DNA of 64,000 nucleotides from Bacillota bacterium (GTDB lineage Bacteria > Bacillota > Clostridia > Acetivibrionales > DTU013), in assembly GCA_023426125.1 (NCBI GenBank), contig JAFABI010000053.1, positions 97,803-161,802 of the forward strand, in the 5' to 3' direction. The position numbers and the translations under genes are program-made. A model generated the notes under the pieces. It was not told where the DNA came from and did no database searches. It was given only the letters and a program-made list of their open reading frames with translations. Position 1 is the first letter of the stretch. The number at the start of each line of letters is the position of its first letter. Of this stretch, positions 19,089 to 27,217 are shown piece by piece.

Positions 19089-19248
19089 AGTTATTTTTCA
19101 CTTCTAACAGATATATACCTTAAAAACCTAATCAAAAACGCTGTAGGAACCAGGTCAACAAACAAGTCATAAAAATCAGGATTTTTTACTAATACTACAG
19201 TGAAAAAAACAAGAGAAAGATAAAAACAGAGGCGAGCCACACAATATA

Positions 19249-19277
19249 TATACATATTTCTTCATATGTGGTAAAAT
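19249..19277 (+). promoter_or_regulatory. Promoter of the alpha-oxoamine synthase gene
   Basis: TATACA (19249-19254), 17-bp spacer, extended -10 TGG-TAAAAT (19272-19277). The transcript would have a leader of about 205 nt. Confidence 0.45.
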
Positions 19278-19309
19278 AGCCTTGTTCGTGCACGTATTAC
19301 CCTGGATAG

Positions 19310-19382
19310 CCGTGCACTTTCATCGGAATTTCAAGCACGGTGAAGATAGGACTTCCCGTGGAAGTTTCCAGGGAACGAGTCC
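19310..19382 (+). promoter_or_regulatory. Structured 5' leader of unknown class
   Basis: Two stems in the leader. CCGTGC (19310-19315) pairs with GCACGG (19335-19340). Then GGACT-TCCC-TGGAA (19349-19363) pairs with TTCCA-GGGA-AGTCC (19366-19382) to form a nearly continuous three-part hairpin. GTGCACG at 19288 could compete for the first stem. It does not match a riboswitch class that I know. Confidence 0.45.
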
Positions 19383-19490
19383 ATTACGGCCGGCATTTTT
19401 AAAAAGAACGGGAAATAATATTATTTTCAGTGTTCCCAAATGGCCGGTGGCAAGCTGATTAAAAATACCAAAAAGAGGAGAATCATTCAA

Positions 19491-20681
19491 ATGGATATTT
19501 TCGAAAAATGCTTTAATTACAGTGATGCCAAGGAGGTCATCGCCGCAGGTCTATACCCTTATTTTCATGCCCTGGAAACAGGTCAGGATACCGAAGTGAT
19601 TATTGAAGGAATTAAAACGGTTATGATCGGGTCCAACAATTATCTTGGCCTCACCTCCGACCCGAGGGTGAAGAAAGCCGCCATTGCCGCCATCGAACAA
19701 TTCGGTTCGGGCTGTTCCGGTTCCAGGTTTTTAAACGGCACCCTGACCATTCACCTTGAGCTGGAAAAAAAGCTTGCCGCTTTTGTACATAAGGAAGCAG
19801 CGCTGACTTTCAGTACCGGTTTCCAGACGAACATCGGCATTATCTCTGCCATCGCAGGAAGAAACGATTATATCCTCTGCGACAGCGAAAATCATGCCAG
19901 CATTGTGGACGGCTGCAGGCTGAGCTTTGCAAAGACCCTTAAGTTCGATCACAATAGTATGGAGGATCTCGAAAGAATTCTTTCCAAAATAGATGATACG
20001 CACGGTAAATTGATCGTAGTAGACGGTATCTTCAGTATGGAAGGAGATATCATCGATTTACCCGCGCTGGTAAAGATCGCCAGGAAATACGGTGCCCGGA
20101 TCATGGTTGACGACGCCCATTCCTTTGGAGTCATCGGCGAACGCGGCAGAGGGACGGCGGAATATTTCGGTCTGGAGGATGAAGTTGACATCATCATGAG
20201 CACTTTCAGCAAATCCCTTGCCAGTCTCGGCGGTTTTGTCGCGGCGAAACAGGATGTGATCGACTACATCAAGCACACATCCCGTCCCTTTATTTTCTCC
20301 GCATCCATTCCTCCGTCAAATGCGGCTGCCGCCACTGCGGCACTTGAGATCATCGAAACCGAGCCCCAAAGAATAAAAGCTTTGCGCGACATTTCCGTCT
20401 ACATGCGGGAAGGCTTCAAAAAGCTTGGAATTCCCATATACGAATCCAACAGCGAAATTACGCCTATTGTACCCGTTATGACGTATACCAATGAAAGAAC
20501 GCTGATTGTGACCAAGCTGCTCCGTGAGGAGGGCGTATATGTGAATCCGGTAGTATCGCCGGCGGTTAAACCCGGACAGTGCAGAATTCGTACAAGCTAT
20601 ACGGCAACACATACAAAAGCACAGCTTGATTATGCGCTGGAAGCCTTCAAGAGGGTCTTCGACAAACTGGGCAGCATGTAA
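19491..20681 (+). CDS. Alpha-oxoamine synthase family PLP enzyme (KBL/BioF-like)
   Basis: Protein of 396 aa. Condenses an amino acid with an acyl-CoA and releases CO2; close families are 2-amino-3-ketobutyrate CoA ligase, 8-amino-7-oxononanoate synthase and serine palmitoyltransferase. Visible: SNNYLGL, GSGCSGSRFLNGT, aldimine-stacking His in SENHAS, DDAHSFG (207-213) and the PLP lysine Lys241 in STFSKSLASLGG. AGAGGAGA precedes the ATG at 19491, which is chosen over a frame start at 19440. No threonine dehydrogenase or biotin genes adjoin it, so the substrate is open. Confidence 0.88.
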   Translation: MDIFEKCFNYSDAKEVIAAGLYPYFHALETGQDTEVIIEGIKTVMIGSNNYLGLTSDPRVKKAAIAAIEQFGSGCSGSRFLNGTLTIHLELEKKLAAFVHKEAALTFSTGFQTNIGIISAIAGRNDYILCDSENHASIVDGCRLSFAKTLKFDHNSMEDLERILSKIDDTHGKLIVVDGIFSMEGDIIDLPALVKIARKYGARIMVDDAHSFGVIGERGRGTAEYFGLEDEVDIIMSTFSKSLASLGGFVAAKQDVIDYIKHTSRPFIFSASIPPSNAAAATAALEIIETEPQRIKALRDISVYMREGFKKLGIPIYESNSEITPIVPVMTYTNERTLIVTKLLREEGVYVNPVVSPAVKPGQCRIRTSYTATHTKAQLDYALEAFKRVFDKLGSM

Positions 20682-20700
20682 AATAGGCAACAGACCAGTG

Positions 20701-20768
20701 TGTAGGGGCGTACATTGCGCCGTAATCTACGGTAGCAACTACCGGACGGCCCAATGGCCGCCCCTACA
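20701..20768. repeat. GTAGGGGCG...CGCCCCTACA palindromic repeat, copy 1
   Basis: Ends TGTAGGGGCG and CGCCCCTACA are inverted; the middle holds CATTGCGC and CGGACGGCCCAATGG blocks. The same blocks occur at 26910, 29112, 30229, 40286, 53649 and 59240. Noncoding MITE/REP-like element. Confidence 0.8.
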
Positions 20769-20840
20769 GATTTTATGTGCCATAATTCCTTGCAGTGCCG
20801 CGGCAGCCGGATGGATTGGCAGTCGTTAAAAAACGGCAGA

Positions 20841-21710
20841 TCAAATTTTTCTATATTGGTGCGGCGTCGTACCTGTAATCTTTTTAAACACCAGATAAAA
20901 ATGTTGGATGCTGTTAAAGCCGCATTCATAGCATATTTCCGCAATCCCCTTCCCGGAGGTGGCCAACAGCTTCCGCACTTCAACAACCCTGCGGTGCTGT
21001 ATGTATTCCATGACCGAAAAGCCTGTAATTTCTTTGAAAATGCGGCTGATGTAAAATTTGCTGAGATAAAATTTGTCGGATAGCAGGTCAAGGCTTATTT
21101 CGCTCATATAACCGGAATCGATAAAACCAATGATATCCTTCACTTGTGTGTCTTTTTTCTTTCGATTTTCTTTTTCATTAACGCCGTTTGACATCATCAG
21201 CTCATAGTATTTGATAATGGCTGCGGCCAGCAGCGTTTTCCCCTCTGCCCGCACAATCGTTTCATCCGCGCCGGTGTTCCTTTTGCAGGCTTCGGCCAGG
21301 AACATGAGGAGATTCTCGATTTCATCCCTTTGCTTCAGATTCAGGTTTACCTTTTTATTCTCTTTTTTATTCAGGACGTCCATGAGGGAATCAAGCTCAA
21401 GAGCCCGGAGTACTCCAGCTACATATTCCTTTTTAAAATTGACAACGTACCTTTCATATTGGGTATGGGAAGAATAAATGATCCGGTGAATATCATATTC
21501 ATCAATAAACAGAATATCCCCGTCACGAATTTCATAATTCACGTCCTTTATAAATATCCGGATATCCGCTTTCTTAAAATAGGCAATTTCACAAGTACCA
21601 TGGTAATGTTCAAGAATCTCTTCCTTATCGAACCGGGATTGCTTGAACTCGATATCAAGATCCGGAGTATAGCTTTGCCCAACGGTTTTATCCTTATGCC
21701 CGACAGCCAT
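20841..21710 (-). CDS. AraC-family regulator with cupin sensor
   Basis: Protein of 289 aa. N-terminal cupin-like domain (EEILEHYHGTCEIAYF, GDILFIDEYDIHRI) and C-terminal double helix-turn-helix (about 185-287: ISLDLLSDKFYLSKFYISRIFKEITG, IAEICYECGFNSIQHFYLVFKKITGTTPHQYRK). A soluble ligand-responsive activator of the type that governs nearby sugar or catabolic genes. Neighbours are the oxoamine synthase (converging) and, beyond the tandem repeats, a UroD-like gene. The target is not evident. Confidence 0.92.
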   Translation of the reverse strand: MAVGHKDKTVGQSYTPDLDIEFKQSRFDKEEILEHYHGTCEIAYFKKADIRIFIKDVNYEIRDGDILFIDEYDIHRIIYSSHTQYERYVVNFKKEYVAGVLRALELDSLMDVLNKKENKKVNLNLKQRDEIENLLMFLAEACKRNTGADETIVRAEGKTLLAAAIIKYYELMMSNGVNEKENRKKKDTQVKDIIGFIDSGYMSEISLDLLSDKFYLSKFYISRIFKEITGFSVMEYIQHRRVVEVRKLLATSGKGIAEICYECGFNSIQHFYLVFKKITGTTPHQYRKI

Positions 21711-21736
21711 GTTATCTACCTTCCTGTTTTACAAAG

Positions 21737-22072
21737 AGGACATTTCCCGGACCCGTATGGATTCTTCATAGTAAGACCCTTGAGGAATACCTCATGCGGG
21801 TGTGTCCCCTTACATTCAAAAGGGGACATTCCCTGACCCGTAACGGATTCTTCATAGTAAGACCCTTGAGGAATATCTCATGCAGGTGTGTCCCCTTACA
21901 TTCAAAAGGGGACATTCCCTGACCCGTAACGGATTCTTCATGGTCAGACCTTGAGGAATACCTCATGCGGGTGTGTCCCCTTACATTCAAAAGGGGACAT
22001 TCCCGGACCCGTAACGGATTCTTCATGGTCAGACCTTGAGGAATACCTCATGCGGGTGTGTCCCCTTACATT
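21737..22072. repeat. Four-copy 85-86 bp tandem repeat
   Basis: The anchor TGTGTCCCCT starts at 21801, 21887, 21972 and 22057, a period of 86, 85 and 85. Each unit has a stem TGTCCCCTT/AAGGGGACA at the unit boundary, GAGG-AATA-CCTC, and ACCCG paired with CGGGT. Copies differ by a few substitutions (ATACCTC/ATATCTC, GCGGG/GCAGG, TAGTAAGACCC/TGGTCAGACC). It fills the gap between the AraC gene and the next gene. A 258-bp open frame across it is an accident of the repeat. Confidence 0.92.
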
Positions 22073-22224
22073 ATACTGCCACAGATCACAAGGTGCAAGA
22101 TATATGAATATTTGATGAACCGGGCAACATTCCTTAATACTTTTTTCCCTTTGTAGTGTAAGCTTTTTTTAGAAAGGATCTGCGTTTCCCAATTTATTAA
22201 AGAGATTACAAGGAGGTAACAAGC

Positions 22225-23325
22225 ATGCTTTGCCGTGAAAGATTTATCAAGACCTTGACCTTTCAGCCTGTAGACCGGATTCCCCTGATGGAATGGCCCA
22301 TCAGGCAGTCTACAATGGCCGCCTGGATCCTGCAGGGGTATCCTGAGGGGACAAGTTTCCAGGAGTATTTCAGCCTGGACACAAGCTATCTTTATGTTCC
22401 CATAAATACGGGAATGTACCCTTTTTTTGAGGAAAAGATTTTGGAGCAAACCGGAGACTACAAGATCTGGCAGGATATGCTGGGTGCTGTGAGGAAAGAT
22501 TTCCTGAAGGATGCGACTCCCGGATTTGTTACACGTTCATGGCTGAGCTTTCCTGTGAACACAAGGGAAGATTTTCTCGAGATGAAAAAGCGGTATGATA
22601 GCTCGGAACCGTCGCGCTACCCTGAAAACTGGAAGCTGAGGGCGGAAATCCTGAATAAGGCCCATACGCCAAACCATTTAAGCATCCCCTACCTCTTCTG
22701 GACAGCCAGGGATTGGATGGGGTTCGAGGGTTTATGTCTTGCCTTCCATGACATGCCGGAGCTTGTTGAGGAAATGTTCGGCTTCATAACGGATATGGCC
22801 ATCGAAACAATAAAACGCGGGATTGGCGATATCCGAATCGATATCGTGGAATTGAAAGAGGATATGGCCTATAAGGGAGCGCCGATGATTTCACCGGATA
22901 TGTTCCGGAAAATCATGCTGCCGCATTATAAAAGGCTTGTCAGTTTTCTCAAAGGCAATGGAACAAAGCTTGTCTATTTGGACTGCGACGGATATCCCGG
23001 CGGCTTGATTCCATGCTGGATCGAAGCTGGCGTCGACGGAATGTCGCCCTGCGAAATTGCGGCAGGGAACGATATACTGAAATTGCGGAAGCAATATCCT
23101 GCGTTTGTGCTTTTCGGAGGCATTGATAAAAGGGCGCTGGCGGTTGACAAAAAGGCGATCTATGAGGAAGTGGTTTCAAAAGTCCCCCAGATGATTGAAA
23201 AAGGCGGCTACATCCCCCACATCGATCATGCAATTCCGCCGGACGTTCCCTTGCGGAATTATTTGTACTATCGGGAGCTACTGACCAGGCTGGCTTACGG
23301 AGAACCTGTAAGTGAGCCTTTCTAG
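22225..23325 (+). CDS. Uroporphyrinogen decarboxylase family protein (MtaA/CmuA-like)
   Basis: TIM-barrel protein of 366 aa preceded by AAGGAGG. Family marks: N-terminal RERFIKTLTFQPVDRIPLME, mid KLVYLDCDGYPGG, then FGGIDKRALA and HIDHAIPPDVPLRNY. The position that is HxC in MtaA-type cobalamin:thiol methyltransferases reads LDCDG, so one Cys but no His. Such proteins are mostly methyltransferases acting on corrinoids rather than haem enzymes. It may belong to a methyl-transfer pathway with mtaB 3 kb away, but there is no operon link. Confidence 0.82.
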   Translation: MLCRERFIKTLTFQPVDRIPLMEWPIRQSTMAAWILQGYPEGTSFQEYFSLDTSYLYVPINTGMYPFFEEKILEQTGDYKIWQDMLGAVRKDFLKDATPGFVTRSWLSFPVNTREDFLEMKKRYDSSEPSRYPENWKLRAEILNKAHTPNHLSIPYLFWTARDWMGFEGLCLAFHDMPELVEEMFGFITDMAIETIKRGIGDIRIDIVELKEDMAYKGAPMISPDMFRKIMLPHYKRLVSFLKGNGTKLVYLDCDGYPGGLIPCWIEAGVDGMSPCEIAAGNDILKLRKQYPAFVLFGGIDKRALAVDKKAIYEEVVSKVPQMIEKGGYIPHIDHAIPPDVPLRNYLYYRELLTRLAYGEPVSEPF

Positions 23326-23694
23326 AATTTTTTTGTTCAATTTCCAATGGGGCATGCCCCCATACCCCCTCGCTGCGGACGAAATGAATTCGCCCTACGC
23401 TACACTTCGTGCACCACGCCTAGACGTGGCGTTTGAACAACGTTAGTTGGGGATTGCAACCCACCACTGACAGCTTTTTCAATCGGTACCCCCACCTAAG
23501 AGGAGGGGGACTGTGACGTTGTTCATAATTTGTTTATAGAATTATAATATTATGTTAACACACAAACGGTGAAAAGGTGTTATACTTAGGTTGCAACATA
23601 AAATTCTTTTTCATTTAGAACCTCCTTTAATATATATGTCAAGGGGACGTCGCCAAAAGCGCCGTCCCCTTTGGCATCTATGGAGGTATGGAAG
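23326..23694. repeat. Gap with inverted repeats (MITE-like segment)
   Basis: No gene seen. GAACAACGT (23435-23443) and ACGTTGTTC (23516-23524) enclose 72 bp that contain a G/C hairpin, CCCCCACCT with AGGAGGGGG (23489-23509). A second palindrome, AAGGGGACG with CGTCCCCTT (23641-23671), lies just past the end of the ThyA-like gene. There is no U-tract, so it is a repeat rather than a proven terminator. Confidence 0.6.
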
Positions 23695-24447
23695 CTATTT
23701 CCCCAGATTGCTTTCCAGCTGCCGGGTTTTGGCTGCGATTTCCGGTTTTGCCTCCTCCATCAGTTCCTTGTAGAACCCATCATATTCATAGGTAAGATTT
23801 TCACCGTTGTCAATGCCTCGCATGTAGCTTTCCATAAGCTTGAAATCCTTCTCGTAGCAGTGGAAGGAATTGGCCCTGTGGGTGTATGTGCCTACCTGCA
23901 CACCCAACTCGTCCGCGACTCTTTTTAAGAGCATTATGAAGGCAAACATGTTCATAAAGGTGGCTTCGGGAGCATCGTTGCTGCGCATCAGCACTTTCAT
24001 GTGCATTTTGCCGTTTCTGATGAAAAACTGTATATGCTGCAGGCACGCCGGACTGGTATTCCCATGGCTGGTGTCCTTTTTCCAGTCCCTAATGTCGATT
24101 ACAGCCCTTCTGCTGTCGGGATTCCTTTTCAATTCTTCATAGATGAAGGGCAGCTGCTGGGCTATCCGGTTATGGTATGTATAATCCCATCCATGGCCGA
24201 TCTTAAAATCCAGGATGCCGTCAAGAACTTCCTGCACATACTGCTCCAGGTCGGTATGTCCTCCGATGAAAAGCTTGCTGATCATGGGCTCGCCGAAGGG
24301 CTCTTCAACCACAATGGTCATACTGCATTCCTTCTGCTTCTGGTTATAGTCGGGACACTCGGAAAGCTCTCCATAACGGTATAACGCTTCGATTGACTTA
24401 TGGTATGCCTCCGACAGGGTTTTGCCTTTTACAAAAAGTTCCTCCAT
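23695..24447 (-). CDS. Divergent thymidylate synthase (ThyA) family protein
   Basis: Protein of 250 aa. The C-terminal half aligns with ThyA at fixed spacing: catalytic Cys135 (TSPACLQ), Arg155-Ser156-x-Asp158 (RSND, in place of RSCD), Asn166 (FMNM), His196 and Tyr198 (FHCY); NPDSRRAVIDI corresponds to ThyA NPDSRR. All dUMP contacts are thus present, with Asn rather than the Asp of dCMP hydroxymethylases. The N-terminal third differs from ThyA and the WRxFP-like loop is not obvious. ATG at 24447 follows AAGGAGG by 10 bp. Single-gene unit. Either a true thymidylate synthase or a nucleotide-modifying relative. Confidence 0.78.
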   Translation of the reverse strand: MEELFVKGKTLSEAYHKSIEALYRYGELSECPDYNQKQKECSMTIVVEEPFGEPMISKLFIGGHTDLEQYVQEVLDGILDFKIGHGWDYTYHNRIAQQLPFIYEELKRNPDSRRAVIDIRDWKKDTSHGNTSPACLQHIQFFIRNGKMHMKVLMRSNDAPEATFMNMFAFIMLLKRVADELGVQVGTYTHRANSFHCYEKDFKLMESYMRGIDNGENLTYEYDGFYKELMEEAKPEIAAKTRQLESNLGK

Positions 24448-24628
24448 GGTATGAATTCCTCCTTGATTTAGGAGCACTGAAAATATTACTTACGCTTTTT
24501 CTGCAAATACCGGCGCTCCAAGACTGCATTTGCAGAAAATTTTAGCGTAAGTTATATTTTCACCAGTGCTTACAATACAACTATTTTATCGGATTGCAAG
24601 AAAAAAAGGAAGCCTGAAATACAGTAGG

Positions 24629-25405
24629 CTATATTCCCATGATGTTGTACCCTTTGTCCACATACATGATTTCTCCGGTGATCCCTCTTGACAGCCGGCT
24701 TAAGAGAAACAATGCGGCATCCCCCAGTTCATCCTGGTCAACGCCCTTTTTCATCGGAGCTTTTTGTTCGGTTACGTCCAGAATCGTTGAAAAATCCTTA
24801 ACGCCCTTGGCCGAGATGGTTTTGACAGCGCCGGCCGATATGGCGTTTACCCGGATATCCGCCGGTCCGAGGTCGTTGGCCAGATACCTTACACTGGCCT
24901 CAAGAGCGGCTTTTGCAACACCCATTATATTGTAGCCGGGAAAAACCTTTTCCGAGCCCATGTACGTCAGGGTCACGATGCTTCCGCCTTCGGTCATAAG
25001 CTCCCTGGCCCTTCTGCTGACAGCGATGAGGGAATACGCGCTAACATTCAAGGCATGGGCAAATCCGTCCCTTGACGTATTGATAAAATCGTTGTGTATA
25101 TCTTCACGTTTGGCATGTGCTATCCCGTGAACCAGGCCGTGTATAACGCCAAACTGTTCTTTAACGGTGGAGAAAAAACCCTCCAGGTCGCTGTCCGATC
25201 CTACATCGCATTGAAATACCGGCACGTTTCCAAGCTCGCCGGCCAGTTCCTCAACGCCTTCCTTTTCACGCTCGCCCTGATAGGAAAAAATGAGATTTGC
25301 TCCTTCCCGGCGGGCAGCTTTGGCAATGCCCCAGGCGATACTCCATTTATTCCTTACGCCCATAATAATTATATTTCTATTTTCCAATAAGTTTCCCAAA
25401 ATCAT
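24629..25405 (-). CDS. fabI: Enoyl-[acyl-carrier-protein] reductase (NADH)
   Basis: Last reductive step of each fatty-acid elongation cycle. SDR fold of 258 aa with the FabI glycine pattern GVRNKWSIAWGIA, active-site Tyr148 and Tyr158-x6-Lys165 (YMGSEKVFPGYNIMGVAK), and the FabI-specific MGSEKV block. AAGGAAGG precedes the ATG. Encoded alone behind its own promoter, away from a fab cluster. Confidence 0.95.
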   Translation of the reverse strand: MILGNLLENRNIIIMGVRNKWSIAWGIAKAARREGANLIFSYQGEREKEGVEELAGELGNVPVFQCDVGSDSDLEGFFSTVKEQFGVIHGLVHGIAHAKREDIHNDFINTSRDGFAHALNVSAYSLIAVSRRARELMTEGGSIVTLTYMGSEKVFPGYNIMGVAKAALEASVRYLANDLGPADIRVNAISAGAVKTISAKGVKDFSTILDVTEQKAPMKKGVDQDELGDAALFLLSRLSRGITGEIMYVDKGYNIMGI

Positions 25406-25452
25406 ACTTCCTTCCTTTGATAATGTGATATTCCATTCCTATAACTTCATTT

Positions 25453-25480
25453 ATTTTACCATGTATACCAATATTGTCAA
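25453..25480 (-). promoter_or_regulatory. fabI promoter
   Basis: On the minus strand TTGACA (25475-25480), 16-bp spacer, TAAAAT (25453-25458), about 48 bp before the start codon. Confidence 0.65.
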
Positions 25481-25497
25481 CAGGTCATATTTCCTGG

Positions 25498-26811
25498 TCA
25501 TAAATTTCTGCATGCGGACGCCAGCCGCTCAAGAGTGCTGCAATCAAGCATTGTGCTATGCCGGGAAAACTCCCCGATACCTTTTATTTTCGCCCAATCC
25601 CTTTCAGGGATGGGATTCAGCCAGAGAACTTTCTTCACCCGGGAGGCCAATTCTTCCAGATTCTCCATTGCCGTCCTGTTATCCAGAGTTTTTGCGTCGC
25701 TTACGACAACAAGGATTGTCGAAGAATTTAAATGGGCGCTCCTGTCCTTCAGTATATGCTGCAGCGCAGCCCCGATATTCGTCCCCCTGCCCCATATGCT
25801 TCCTGCTTTTACCTCATTTTCAAAGCGGGAAAGCCCGTCATAGGATTTTAGATTAATCTTCTCGGTATCTTCGGAAAATATGTAGCTTTCCACGGACAAA
25901 AAACCTCTGCTCATTCCGGCCATAAAGCTCAGCACAAAACCGGAAAATCTCAGCATGGAGGCAGAGATGTCACACAGCAGGAGCAGCTTGTTTTTGGAAT
26001 GGGAGCGGCTCTTGTACCTGAGCTTGAACATGACCTGTCCTGTGCTCAGATTGCTCCGGATGGTTCTTTTCAAGTCCAGCCGCGTTATTTTTCCCGTCTT
26101 TTTGTACTTTCTCGCCAGCTCCTTTTTAAGCTTATCCACAAGCAATGAAATCAACCTTATGGCGGCGGGAACATCCTCGTCGCTTATGTCGCCGATATTC
26201 TTGCCGAGGAGGCTGTCGGCTTTATCGGCAGTTTCCGCCACCTCGCCCGCGAGTATTCCCGCCTCGGAAATGTCCTGTGCCAGCACTCCCCTGGTTTGTA
26301 GCAGCTGTTTTTCATATTTGTTCTGCAAATTGGCCAGCCTGCCTTTGACCATGCTTTCCGCAAGCTCCTTGAAATCCGGCCTTACGTTCTTTCCGGCAGA
26401 AGTGGTGTCCAGAAAGTCGCGAAGAGCTTTTTTCTCCTCTTCCGGCAAACCGGCGAAAACTTCTTTATACTCATCCGGCAATTGGATGGGATTATCCTGA
26501 AATTTGAGGCTCTGTGCGGCTTCCCGGATTTCCTGCTTTCTTTTCTCAAGCAGATCGGCCTTGCCGTCCACATATTCCTTCCTGACGTCATGGGGCACAA
26601 AGTACAGGTCGAAAGCCTGGGATAAACGGTCCCGGCCCTGCCGGTCTTTTGCCAGGCAAGCCATCAGCGCCGTCCTGACCTGCAGCCTGTTGGCAACGTC
26701 GATATGCTCAAGGGCTTCAACAGCCGCCAGGCAATCGGATATGCTTATGTTCATTCCGGCGGTTCTCAGCAACTGGAAAAAACCAGCCAGGTTCTCCGCG
26801 AGATAATTCAT
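25498..26811 (-). CDS. CoxE-like VWA-domain protein
   Basis: Protein of 437 aa. A helical N-terminal region (about 1-240) precedes a von Willebrand A domain with MIDAS motif CDISASM and a later GRGTNIG (the Thr ligand) and VVVSDAKT. This is the CoxE type that works with MoxR AAA+ ATPases to insert cofactors or remodel complexes. The MoxR partner is encoded upstream at 27218, 407 bp away on the same strand with repeats between. The start at 26811 has AAAGGA about 10 bp before it; an earlier in-frame start lacks one. Confidence 0.88.
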   Translation of the reverse strand: MNYLAENLAGFFQLLRTAGMNISISDCLAAVEALEHIDVANRLQVRTALMACLAKDRQGRDRLSQAFDLYFVPHDVRKEYVDGKADLLEKRKQEIREAAQSLKFQDNPIQLPDEYKEVFAGLPEEEKKALRDFLDTTSAGKNVRPDFKELAESMVKGRLANLQNKYEKQLLQTRGVLAQDISEAGILAGEVAETADKADSLLGKNIGDISDEDVPAAIRLISLLVDKLKKELARKYKKTGKITRLDLKRTIRSNLSTGQVMFKLRYKSRSHSKNKLLLLCDISASMLRFSGFVLSFMAGMSRGFLSVESYIFSEDTEKINLKSYDGLSRFENEVKAGSIWGRGTNIGAALQHILKDRSAHLNSSTILVVVSDAKTLDNRTAMENLEELASRVKKVLWLNPIPERDWAKIKGIGEFSRHSTMLDCSTLERLASACRNL

Positions 26812-26851
26812 TAAAGGCTGTCCTTTCTTTTCTCCTGTATGAGGCATCATC

Positions 26852-27217
26852 ATCCATAAAGCAGGTGGACGCTGTAAAAATCTGTGTTATTGCTGTGAAA
26901 CTCCTATCCTGTAGGGGCGCGCATTGCGCGTCCGCTAAGCCATATACGCTGAACAGCTACGGACGGCCAATGGCCGCCCCTACAACGAGTTTCCACACTT
27001 GGTGGTGTGCTATCACGTGTGTCATTGCGGGGAGGGTAGTGACGCGGCAATCTCAGCTTCTAACCAGGATCGCATCATAAGATTGCCGCACTCCATTGCA
27101 TTGCGCTCGCAATGACAAGCGAACCGGTGTATCTGCAACAGTAGAGACCCGTCCTTTGACTCACTGACTGCATTCAAGCGGGCGCACAATGTGGCCCTGC
27201 AGTATCAGCCGTTGTTT
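26852..27217. repeat. Two palindromic repeats between moxR-like and VWA genes
   Basis: 26910-26984 is a copy of the GTAGGGGCG element with inverted ends. 27021-27116 is a second element with ends GTCATTGCG and CGCAATGAC and internal GGCAATCTC/AGATTGCC; a partial copy is at 53709-53742. No gene. They separate two genes that usually form one transcript. Confidence 0.8.

Noticed and set aside
19029..19490. Cobalamin riboswitch in the mtaB/oxoamine synthase gap
   Set aside because: Expected because of corrinoid use, but neither the B12-box nor its conserved core is seen on either strand.
21766..22026. 86-codon frame across the tandem repeats
   Set aside because: Its repeated peptide follows from two 85-86 bp units being close to a multiple of three. 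No ribosome site and no likeness to known proteins.
21737..22072. CRISPR array
   Set aside because: The whole 85-86 bp unit is repeated without unique spacers, and no cas genes are present in the window.
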